Positions 1 through 5,618 of a DNA stretch of 7,204 nt are shown here, one piece after another. Source of the DNA: Tepidimonas sp. (lineage in GTDB: Bacteria; Pseudomonadota; Gammaproteobacteria; Burkholderiales; Burkholderiaceae_C); NCBI GenBank assembly GCA_025054905.1, contig JANWZF010000339.1, positions 1-7,204 of the forward strand. Reading direction: 5' to 3'. The notes beneath the pieces are model-generated. The model made no database searches. It was not told where the DNA came from and saw only the letters and a program-made list of their open reading frames with translations. Within the stretch, counting starts at the first letter, position 1; every line of letters starts with the position of its first letter. The position numbers and the translations under genes were made by a program.

Positions 1-847
1 CGTGGCGCTGCACGAAATACTGACGGATCAAGGCTCCGCTGAGCATCAGCGTGAACAGCACAAACGCGTTGTGCTCGGCGACGGTCAGCAGCGGCCAGTG
101 GTTGCTCAGCATGGCGAACAGCACCGGCAGCGTGAAGTAGGTGTTGTGGACGCTGCGCTGCTTGCCACGTTGCCCGTGGATGGCCAGCGCCGCCCGGTCC
201 ACCGGCTGGCCGCTGGTCAGCGCAGCGACCACCTTGCGCTGTCCCGGGATGATCCAGAACAGCACATTGGCGCTCATCGCGGTGGCCAGCATGGCCCCCA
301 TCAGCAAAAAGGCAGCCCGCCCCGGATAGAGCGTCGTGACCAGCCAGCACGCCACGGCTATCACCCCCAGCATCACGGCAGCAATCCACCGATCCGCGCG
401 CGGCCCCACCCCTGCGAGCCGGCAGGTCAGGTCGTAAACCAGCCAGAATGCTCCCAGCAGGCCGACGGCCACCAAGGCGGCCACGGTCGGGCTCCAGTTG
501 TGCCGCGCTGGATCGACCAGATAAACCTCGGCATGCCAAAGGTAGGTGACCACCAGCAGCGCAAAGCCGCTCAGCCAGGTGGTGTAGCTTTCCCAGTAAA
601 ACCAGTGCAGCTTGGAATCGATGCGGGGGGGTGCCACCAGATACTTTTGGGGATGGTAGAACCCGCCCCCGTGCACCGCCCACATCGCGCCGTCGACCCC
701 GCGCTCCACCAGCACCGGGTCGGTCGGCTTGAGCAGGTTGTTGTCCAGAAAAACGAAGTAGAACGACGATCCAATCCAGGCAATCGCCGCCACCACGTGC
801 AGCCAGCGCAGCAGCACCCCGGCCCACTCGAGCAGATAGGCTTCCAT
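1..847 (-). CDS. puuD: Membrane-bound urate oxidase (urate hydroxylase) PuuD, N-terminal part
   Basis: Translating the minus strand from the ATG at 847 gives 282 uninterrupted residues that run off the left edge, so the 3' part is outside the window. The protein is strongly hydrophobic with about seven visible membrane segments (roughly residues 10-34, 90-104, 120-138, 152-171, 177-201, 236-249, 257-279). It carries family-typical blocks: LHVVAAIAWIGSSFYF (16-31), the stretch around WAVHGGGFYHPQKY (56-69), and FYWESYTTWLSGFALL (83-98). Known PuuD proteins have such an N-terminal urate-oxidase domain followed by a cytochrome c domain and convert urate to 5-hydroxyisourate; the cytochrome part would lie beyond the edge. 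An in-frame stop at 866-868 makes 847 the first possible ATG, and GGAA at 855-858 is a weak ribosome binding site. It lies downstream of xdhC, separated by a leader with two hairpins, and a candidate operator sits about 105 nt upstream. Confidence 0.93.
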   Translation of the reverse strand, partial: MEAYLLEWAGVLLRWLHVVAAIAWIGSSFYFVFLDNNLLKPTDPVLVERGVDGAMWAVHGGGFYHPQKYLVAPPRIDSKLHWFYWESYTTWLSGFALLVVTYLWHAEVYLVDPARHNWSPTVAALVAVGLLGAFWLVYDLTCRLAGVGPRADRWIAAVMLGVIAVACWLVTTLYPGRAAFLLMGAMLATAMSANVLFWIIPGQRKVVAALTSGQPVDRAALAIHGQRGKQRSVHNTYFTLPVLFAMLSNHWPLLTVAEHNAFVLFTLMLSGALIRQYFVQRH

Positions 848-859
848 CGGCAGATTCCG

Positions 860-892
860 GGCGGCTCACCACCGCGGGCGCTGTGAGCCGCC
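860..892. promoter_or_regulatory. 10-bp inverted repeat immediately upstream of the puuD start
   Basis: GGCGGCTCAC (860-869) and GTGAGCCGCC (883-892) are perfect inverted repeats around a 13-nt loop. In the puuD mRNA the stem would end 12 nt before the ATG, adjoining the weak GGAA ribosome binding site. There is no T run, so its role (translation control, mRNA stability or weak termination of xdhC read-through) is undecided. Confidence 0.55.
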
Positions 893-907
893 AAGCCGTC
901 GCCTCCA

Positions 908-927
908 CCGCCCCGTGGCCGGGGCGG
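908..927. promoter_or_regulatory. GC-rich hairpin in the xdhC-puuD spacer
   Basis: CCGCCCCG (908-915) and CGGGGCGG (920-927) form a perfect 8-bp stem with a TGGC loop. No T run follows on either strand, so it is not a standard intrinsic terminator. It may be a processing, stability or attenuation element in the puuD leader. Confidence 0.5.
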
Positions 928-947
928 GCGCCGCTGCGACGTCAGGT

Positions 948-1778
948 TCAAGTGTATACAGTTTGCAACAGCTGGGCGACGATGCTGGCGGCCATCACCG
1001 CCGGCTGCTTGCCCCGGATGCCGGGCAAACCCAGCGGACAGGTGACCGCCTGCAACTCCTCCTCCCGCCAGCCGTGGGCACGCAGGCGGCGCTGGAACGA
1101 ACTCCACTTGCTCTGACTGCCGATCAGGCCGATGAACGGCAGATCGGCACGCATTCGGCGGCGCTGCAGGCAGGCCTGTACGATGGCCAGGTCCAGATCG
1201 TGCCGGTGGGTCATGATCAGCACCGCGCTGCCCGGCGCGAGATCGGCCACCGCCTCGGGCAAAGGGTCGGCCTGCTCGGGCTGACGGCCCCCGGCCACCT
1301 CTGGCAACAGCGCCAGCGCTTGCGGGTTGCGCTCGTCCAGCCACGTCAGCGCAAACGGCAGGGGAGCCAGCGCAGCCACCAGCGCACGGGCCACGTGTCC
1401 ACCGCCTAGCAGTGCCAGCGGCACGGCCGGCGCCACCAGTTCGGCGCGGCGCGCTTGGGCCGCCTCGGGGTCGGCCAGCCGCTCGTACCGCAGCCAGACC
1501 ACGCCGCCGCAGCATTGACCCAATGCCGGACCGAGGGGGTAGCGCACTGTCTCGGGCTCGGGGGCGGGGTCGGCGGCCAGGCGCTGCTGGGCGCGCTGCA
1601 GGGCTTGCCACTCCAGATGACCGCCCCCGATCGTGCCGACCAGCCCGGCGGGGCCCAGCGCCAGCCACGCACCGACCTCGCGCGGGGCCGAGCCCCGCAC
1701 CTGCACCACGCGCACCCATTCCACCGGCCCGCGGTGCAGCTGGGCCAGCAGCGCGGCAAAGTCGGCTTCGCTGCCCAT
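948..1778 (-). CDS. xdhC: Xanthine dehydrogenase accessory protein XdhC
   Basis: The product is 276 residues, within the usual size range of the XdhC/CoxI family. Members bind molybdenum cofactor and help insert the sulfurated form into xanthine dehydrogenase in the cytoplasm. The N-terminal XdhC/CoxI domain shows GSAPREVGAWLA (29-40), GTIGGGHLEW (48-57) and LGPALGQCCGG (82-92) with its cysteine pair. The C-terminal Rossmann-like domain shows LALLGGGHVARALV (121-134), MTHRHDLDLAIV (189-200), FIGLIGSQSKW (215-225) and CPLGLPGIRGKQPAVMAAS (247-265). The start at 1778 places the GSAPR motif 28 residues in, as expected, although no good ribosome binding site precedes it. The start is 15 nt after the uraH stop and in the same frame, so translation is probably coupled. 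The last residues, LLQTVYT, are encoded by DNA that contains a copy of the candidate operator. The xanthine dehydrogenase subunits themselves are not in this window. Confidence 0.95.
   Translation of the reverse strand: MGSEADFAALLAQLHRGPVEWVRVVQVRGSAPREVGAWLALGPAGLVGTIGGGHLEWQALQRAQQRLAADPAPEPETVRYPLGPALGQCCGGVVWLRYERLADPEAAQARRAELVAPAVPLALLGGGHVARALVAALAPLPFALTWLDERNPQALALLPEVAGGRQPEQADPLPEAVADLAPGSAVLIMTHRHDLDLAIVQACLQRRRMRADLPFIGLIGSQSKWSSFQRRLRAHGWREEELQAVTCPLGLPGIRGKQPAVMAASIVAQLLQTVYT
951..969. promoter_or_regulatory. Candidate GntR operator upstream of puuD, inside the xdhC 3' end
   Basis: AGTGTATACAGTTTGCAAC contains the shared 10-mer TGTATACAGT (953-962). It encodes the last residues of XdhC (LQTVYT) and abuts the xdhC stop at 948-950. 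It is about 105 nt upstream of the puuD ATG, suggesting that puuD has its own regulated promoter in addition to read-through from uraH-xdhC. Function is inferred from recurrence. Confidence 0.68.
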
Positions 1779-1793
1779 CCTGACATGCGCCGC

Positions 1794-2150
1794 TCAGGAG
1801 CCGCGGTAGGTGGCGTAGCTCCACGGGCTGACCAGCAGCGGCACGTGGTAGTGAGCATCGGCATCGGCCACGCCAAAGTCGATCGTCACCCGATCGAGAA
1901 ACGGCGGATCGGGCAATGCCAGTCCTTGGGCGCGAAAGTAGGTGGCCACCTCGAACTCCAGCCGGTAGCGCCCCGGCGTCAACTCGCGGGTCGACAGCAG
2001 CGGTCCATCCGGATTGCGGCCGTCCGCGTTGAGCACAACGGTGCGCAGGGCCTGCCAGCCGTCCGCGTCGTTCTGACGCCACAACGTCACGCGCAGACCG
2101 GCGGCCGGCCGGCCGTGGCAGGTATCCAACACATGGGTGGTCAGGCCCAT
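1794..2150 (-). CDS. uraH: 5-hydroxyisourate hydrolase UraH
   Basis: This 118-residue transthyretin-like protein is full length for the family. It hydrolyses 5-hydroxyisourate, the PuuD product, to OHCU in the cytoplasm. All expected active-site elements are visible: LTTHVLDT with His6, the NADGR segment with Arg45, HYHVPLLVSPWSYATYRGS (100-118) with His102, and the diagnostic C-terminal tetrapeptide YRGS. The start at 2150 is supported by GAGGAG at 2158-2163, 7 nt upstream. It is the first gene of the leftward block uraH-xdhC-puuD and is divergent from the gntR-puuE operon. A candidate operator (2181-2188) lies 30 nt upstream of the start codon, so control by the adjacent GntR regulator is likely (inference). 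Confidence 0.96.
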   Translation of the reverse strand: MGLTTHVLDTCHGRPAAGLRVTLWRQNDADGWQALRTVVLNADGRNPDGPLLSTRELTPGRYRLEFEVATYFRAQGLALPDPPFLDRVTIDFGVADADAHYHVPLLVSPWSYATYRGS

Positions 2151-2157
2151 CGCCGCA

Positions 2158-2163
2158 CTCCTC
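2158..2163 (-). promoter_or_regulatory. Ribosome binding site of uraH
   Basis: On the minus strand the hexamer GAGGAG stands 7 nt before the ATG at 2150. It is one of the clearest Shine-Dalgarno sequences in the window and fixes the uraH start. Confidence 0.8.
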
Positions 2164-2174
2164 AGGTTTGCGCA

Positions 2175-2196
2175 CCACAGTGTATACAGTCTGTGG
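2175..2196. promoter_or_regulatory. Candidate GntR operator in the uraH/gntR divergent region
   Basis: The core TGTATACAGT at 2181-2190 is flanked exactly by inverted 6-bp arms, CCACAG (2175-2180) and CTGTGG (2191-2196). The inner octamer TGTATACA is a perfect palindrome. The site is 30 nt from both the uraH ATG and the ATG at 2219 of gntR. A GT-AT-AC centred dyad is the sort of site bound by FadR/FCD-type GntR proteins, and the same 10-mer recurs upstream of puuD and of the ABC gene. Assignment to this particular regulator is inference. Confidence 0.72.
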
Positions 2197-2211
2197 CCGC
2201 CGCGCTATCAT
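2183..2211 (+). promoter_or_regulatory. Candidate gntR promoter overlapping the operator
   Basis: TATCAT at 2206-2211 is a good -10 hexamer, and TATACA at 2183-2188 (four of six matches to TTGACA) lies 17 nt upstream as a possible -35. Initiation about seven bases after the -10 would fall at or next to the ATG at 2219, predicting a leaderless or nearly leaderless transcript. The -35 is the operator core, which fits autorepression. This is predicted from spacing only. Confidence 0.45.
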
Positions 2212-2218
2212 GCCGGGC

Positions 2219-2896
2219 ATGACCGCCACCCCCACCCGCTCGATCGTCGAGGCGATCACGCGTGCCATCGTCGAGCAGCGTTTGCTGCCCGGCGCCAAGT
2301 TGGGCGAGCAGCGCCTGGCGGCGCATTTCGGGGTATCGCGCACGCTGGTGCGCCAGGCGCTGCACCAACTCGCCCAGCGCCGTCTGGTGCGGCTGGAGCC
2401 GGCGCGCGGGGCGTTCGTGGCCAGCCCTTCGGTGCGTGAGGCGCGCGAGGTGTTCGCCGTGCGGCGCACGCTGGAACGCGCGCTGGCACACGATCTGGCC
2501 CAGACCCTGACCGCCCCCCAGCTGCGCGCGTTGCGGCAGCACGTGCGGCGCGAGGCTGCCGCGCTGGCGCGGCACGATGTGCCAGCGCGCACCCAGTTGC
2601 TGGGCGACTTTCACGTGTTGCTGGCGCGCTGCAGCGGCAATCAGGTGCTGGCCGAGCTGCTGGAGGATCTGCTGGCACGCTGCGCCCTGGTGACGCTGAT
2701 GTACCAGAGCGCGCACGCCGCCGCGCACTCGCACACCGAGCACGAGGCCATAGTCGCGGCCCTGGCCGCGCGTGATGCCGAGCGCGCCGCACAACTGCTC
2801 GACGAACATCTGCAACATGTCGAGCAGGGGCTGGCCCTGGACCGCCCCGTGCCCTGCCCCGACGTGACGCACGTACTGCGGGAGCTGCAAGCATGA
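2219..2896 (+). CDS. GntR-family (FCD subfamily) transcriptional regulator of the purine/urate cluster
   Basis: From the ATG at 2219 the protein is 225 residues, typical for this subfamily. Residues about 5-70 form the GntR winged helix-turn-helix: the stretch SIVEAITRAIVEQRLLPGAKL, then LAAHFGVSRTLVRQALHQL (33-51), then VRLEPARGAFVA. Residues about 76-205 form the all-helical FCD ligand domain, with GDFHVLLARCSGN (129-141), SHTEHEAIVAAL (171-182) and DEHLQHVE (195-202) supplying His132, His175 and His197 as likely metal ligands. A TTG at 2168 in the same frame would place the operator inside the coding region, and nothing resembling the family precedes residue 1, so 2219 (or ATG 2210) is preferred. 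No Shine-Dalgarno is visible. It opens the catabolic operon and overlaps puuE by ATGA. The likely effector is a purine breakdown intermediate such as urate or allantoin, but the sequence does not show which. Confidence 0.92.
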   Translation: MTATPTRSIVEAITRAIVEQRLLPGAKLGEQRLAAHFGVSRTLVRQALHQLAQRRLVRLEPARGAFVASPSVREAREVFAVRRTLERALAHDLAQTLTAPQLRALRQHVRREAAALARHDVPARTQLLGDFHVLLARCSGNQVLAELLEDLLARCALVTLMYQSAHAAAHSHTEHEAIVAALAARDAERAAQLLDEHLQHVEQGLALDRPVPCPDVTHVLRELQA

Positions 2897-3840
2897 CCGC
2901 GCTCTACGACACCACCGCCGACTACCCACGCGACCTGCGCGGCTATGGACGTCGTCCTCCCGACCCCCAGTGGCCTGGGGGCGCGCGCGTCGCGGTGCAA
3001 TTCGTGCTCAACCACGAAGAAGGCGGCGAAAACTGCGTGCTGCATGGCGATGCGGGCTCCGAGACTTTTTTGTCCGAGCTGTTCAACCCGGCTAGCTATC
3101 CGGCGCGGCATCTCAGCATGGAGTCGATCTATGAGTACGGCGCGCGCGTTGGAGCCTGGCGCATCCTGCGCGAGTTTGAGCGCCGCGGCTTGCCGCTGAC
3201 GGTGTTTGCGGTGGGCATGGCCTTGCAGCGCACGCCAGAGCTGGCCGCCGCCTTTGTCGAGCTGGGCCACGAGATCGCGGCACATGGCTGGCGCTGGATT
3301 CACTACCAGCAGGTGGATGAGGCCACCGAGCGCACCCACCTCAGGAAGTGTGTGCAGGCCATTGCCCAGCTGACCGGCCAGCCCCCGGTGGGCTGGTACA
3401 CCGGGCGCGACAGCCCTCACACCCGCCGCCTGGTGGTGGATCACGGCGGTTTTGAGTACGACAGCGACTACTACGGCGATGACCTGCCGCTGTGGATGAA
3501 AGTGCGCCGCAGCGACGGCCGTGACGTCATGCACCTGGTGGTGCCCTACACGCTGGACTGCAATGACATGCGCTTTGCACTGCCGCAGGGCTTTTCGCAC
3601 GCCGATCCGTTTTTCTGTTACCTGCGTGATACCTTTGACGCGCTGTACGCCGAAGGGGCCGAGACCCCGCGCATGATGAGCATCGGCATGCACAGCCGGC
3701 TGCTGGGCCGCCCGGGGCGCATCGTGGCGCTGCAGCGCTTTCTGGATCACGTGCAGCGGCACGACCGCGTCTGGATCTGCCGCCGCATCGACATCGCCCG
3801 CCACTGGAAACGGGTGCACCCCGCGCCCGCGCTGCCATGA
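2893..3840 (+). CDS. puuE: Allantoinase PuuE (polysaccharide-deacetylase-like)
   Basis: The 315-residue product matches PuuE in length and along its entire sequence. It hydrolyses (S)-allantoin to allantoate in the cytoplasm; the family was recruited from polysaccharide deacetylases and described PuuE enzymes are metal-independent, unlike AllB/DAL1 amidohydrolases. Diagnostic blocks are the RDLRGYGRRPPDPQWPGG start (13-30), VQFVLNHEEGGE (35-46), HGWRWI (131-136), GWYTGRDSPHTRRLV (167-181), YDSDYYGDDLPLW (189-201), DMRFALPQGF (225-234), SIGMHSRLLGRPGR (263-276) and VWICRRIDIARHW (293-305). GGAG at 2881-2884 lies 8 nt before the start, and the start overlaps the gntR stop as ATGA, so translation is coupled. 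The next gene again overlaps by ATGA. Confidence 0.97.
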   Translation: MTALYDTTADYPRDLRGYGRRPPDPQWPGGARVAVQFVLNHEEGGENCVLHGDAGSETFLSELFNPASYPARHLSMESIYEYGARVGAWRILREFERRGLPLTVFAVGMALQRTPELAAAFVELGHEIAAHGWRWIHYQQVDEATERTHLRKCVQAIAQLTGQPPVGWYTGRDSPHTRRLVVDHGGFEYDSDYYGDDLPLWMKVRRSDGRDVMHLVVPYTLDCNDMRFALPQGFSHADPFFCYLRDTFDALYAEGAETPRMMSIGMHSRLLGRPGRIVALQRFLDHVQRHDRVWICRRIDIARHWKRVHPAPALP

Positions 3841-5618
3841 CGCCTAGCCTGGACGAACTCAACCGCGCGCCGCTGCCGCAGGCGCTGGCGCTGCTGGATG
3901 GCCTTTACGAACACTCGCCGTGGGTGGCCGAACGCGCGCTGGCCCAGCGCCCTTTTGCCACCCTGGCGGCGCTGCATCAGGCCATGGTGCAGGCGGTGCG
4001 GCAGGCCACGCCCGAGGAGCAGCTGGCGCTGATCCGGGCCCACCCGGAGCTGGCCGGCAAGGCGATGGTGGCTGGCACGCTGACGGCCGCGTCGGCCGAC
4101 GAACAAACACGCGCGGGGCTGACGCACTGCACACCGGAAGAGTTCGAGCGCCTGCACGCGCTCAACGCGGCGTACCGCGCGCGCTTGGGCCATCCGTTCA
4201 TTCTGGCTGTGCGTGGGCCCGATGGCCGTGGGCTGACGCGCCATGACATCCTCGCCGCCCTGCAGCGCCGCCTGGATCAACCCGCCGATGAAGAGCGCGC
4301 GGAGTGCCTGCGCCAGATCCACCGCATCGCCGAGCTGCGCCTCAGCGAGCGCTTTGGCCAGCCGCCGCGTCTGGGCCTGCGGGTGTGGGATGCGCTGCAG
4401 GCGCTGGCGCAACACAGTGAATCCCCGTGGGCCGAAGCTGGTCAACTCACGGTCACCTATCTGAGCGCCGCGCACCAGGCGTGCGCGCACACCTTGCAGA
4501 CCTGGATGCAGCAGGCCGGCTGCGATGAGGTGGCCATCGATGCGGTGGGCAACGTGGTGGGACGCTACCACGGCGTGCGCCCCGACGCCCCGCGGTTGCT
4601 GCTGGGCTCGCACTACGACACGGTGCGCAACGCCGGACGCTACGATGGGCGGCTGGGCATTGTGCTGGCCATTGAGGTCGTGCGCGAGCTGCGCGCCCTG
4701 GGGCAGCGGCTGCCCTTTGCGCTGGAGCTGGTGGCCTTCGCCGAGGAAGAGGGGCAGCGCTTTCCTGTCACCTTTCTGGGCTCCAGTGCCCTGGCCGGCA
4801 CCTTTGACCCGGCGTGGCTGGACGTGCGCGATGCCAACGGCGTGACCCTGCGTGCTGCGATGCAGCAAGCGGGGTTGCCCGGTACGATGCCGGCGATCGC
4901 GGCGCTGCGCCGCGATCCGGGCCAGTACCTTGGCTATCTCGAGGTGCACATCGAGCAGGGCCCGGTGCTGGCGCGCGCCGAACTGCCACTCGGTGTGGTC
5001 AGCGCCATCAACGCCAGCCTGCGCGCGCACGGCTGCTTCGAGGGGTTGGCCTGCCATGCCGGCACCACCCCGATGACGGCGCGCCGCGATGCGCTGCTGG
5101 GACTGGCCGAACTGGCCCTGGCGGTGGAGCGCTGTGCCCGCCAGCAGCCCGGATCCGTCGGCACAGTCGGGGTGGCGCAGGTCGATGGGGGCTCGATCAA
5201 CGTCGTGCCAGGGCGTTGCACCTTCACCCTCGACCTGCGCGCTCCCAGCGACCCGCAGTGCGACGAGCTGGCGCGGCAGGTCTGGGCTGAGGCCGAAGCC
5301 ATCGCCCAACGCCGTGGCCTGCGCCTGCAGCTGCAGCCAACGCTGCGCGCGGCCGCCGCCCCCGGCGATGCAGCCCTGCGGGCGCGTTGGCGCCGTGCCG
5401 TGCAGCGGTTGGGCCTGCCGGTGCTGGAGCTGCCCAGCGGCGCCGGACACGACGCGATGATGCTGCACCGCATCCTGCCGCAGGCGATGTTGTTCGTGCG
5501 CGGCGAACACTTGGGCATCAGCCACCATCCGCTGGAATCCAGCACCGCGCACGACATCGACCTGGCGGCCCAAGCCCTGCTGCAGCTGCTGCGCGACTGG
5601 GCCGAGGAGCTCGCATGA
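3837..5618 (+). CDS. Bifunctional OHCU decarboxylase (UraD) - allantoate amidohydrolase (AllC-type) fusion
   Basis: A single 593-residue frame joins two enzymes. Residues about 1-172 are a complete OHCU decarboxylase, which makes (S)-allantoin: AHPELAGKAM (68-77, likely catalytic His69), the ADEQTRAGL segment (87-95), LNAAYRARLGHPFILAVRG (109-127) and the terminal helix ending at IAELRL (164-169). After a short linker with no membrane or low-complexity spacer, residues about 178-593 form an M20-type Zn hydrolase of the allantoate amidohydrolase/N-carbamoyl amino acid hydrolase group. Metal-site motifs are intact: GSHYDT (His259), NAGRYDG (Asp270), FAEEEGQRFP (Glu304/305), EVHIEQGPV (His371) and GISHHP (His563). 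CHAGTTPM (406-413), DGGSINVVPG (450-459) and SGAGHDAM (534-541) complete it. AllC chemistry converts allantoate to a ureidoglycine-level product with release of ammonia and CO2. Assignment to allantoate rather than another carbamoyl substrate rests on the fused UraD and on PuuE just upstream. The start overlaps the puuE stop by ATGA and has no Shine-Dalgarno, so it depends on coupling. Confidence 0.93.
   Translation: MTPSLDELNRAPLPQALALLDGLYEHSPWVAERALAQRPFATLAALHQAMVQAVRQATPEEQLALIRAHPELAGKAMVAGTLTAASADEQTRAGLTHCTPEEFERLHALNAAYRARLGHPFILAVRGPDGRGLTRHDILAALQRRLDQPADEERAECLRQIHRIAELRLSERFGQPPRLGLRVWDALQALAQHSESPWAEAGQLTVTYLSAAHQACAHTLQTWMQQAGCDEVAIDAVGNVVGRYHGVRPDAPRLLLGSHYDTVRNAGRYDGRLGIVLAIEVVRELRALGQRLPFALELVAFAEEEGQRFPVTFLGSSALAGTFDPAWLDVRDANGVTLRAAMQQAGLPGTMPAIAALRRDPGQYLGYLEVHIEQGPVLARAELPLGVVSAINASLRAHGCFEGLACHAGTTPMTARRDALLGLAELALAVERCARQQPGSVGTVGVAQVDGGSINVVPGRCTFTLDLRAPSDPQCDELARQVWAEAEAIAQRRGLRLQLQPTLRAAAAPGDAALRARWRRAVQRLGLPVLELPSGAGHDAMMLHRILPQAMLFVRGEHLGISHHPLESSTAHDIDLAAQALLQLLRDWAEELA

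Noticed and set aside
2168..2218. Extension of gntR to an upstream TTG start
   Set aside because: It would place the operator and predicted promoter inside the coding sequence and add residues with no counterpart in GntR proteins.
571..2592. Very long open frame on the minus strand across the puuD, xdhC, uraH and gntR genes
   Set aside because: Its translation is low-complexity Arg/Ala/Gly/Ser with no family motif, and it overlaps recognisable genes in other frames. It is a GC-rich shadow frame.
5387..5614. Longer N-terminus for the M20 gene in the same frame
   Set aside because: The upstream residues are an out-of-frame reading of the AllC domain. The ATG at 5615 has a good ribosome binding site and gives a family-typical start.
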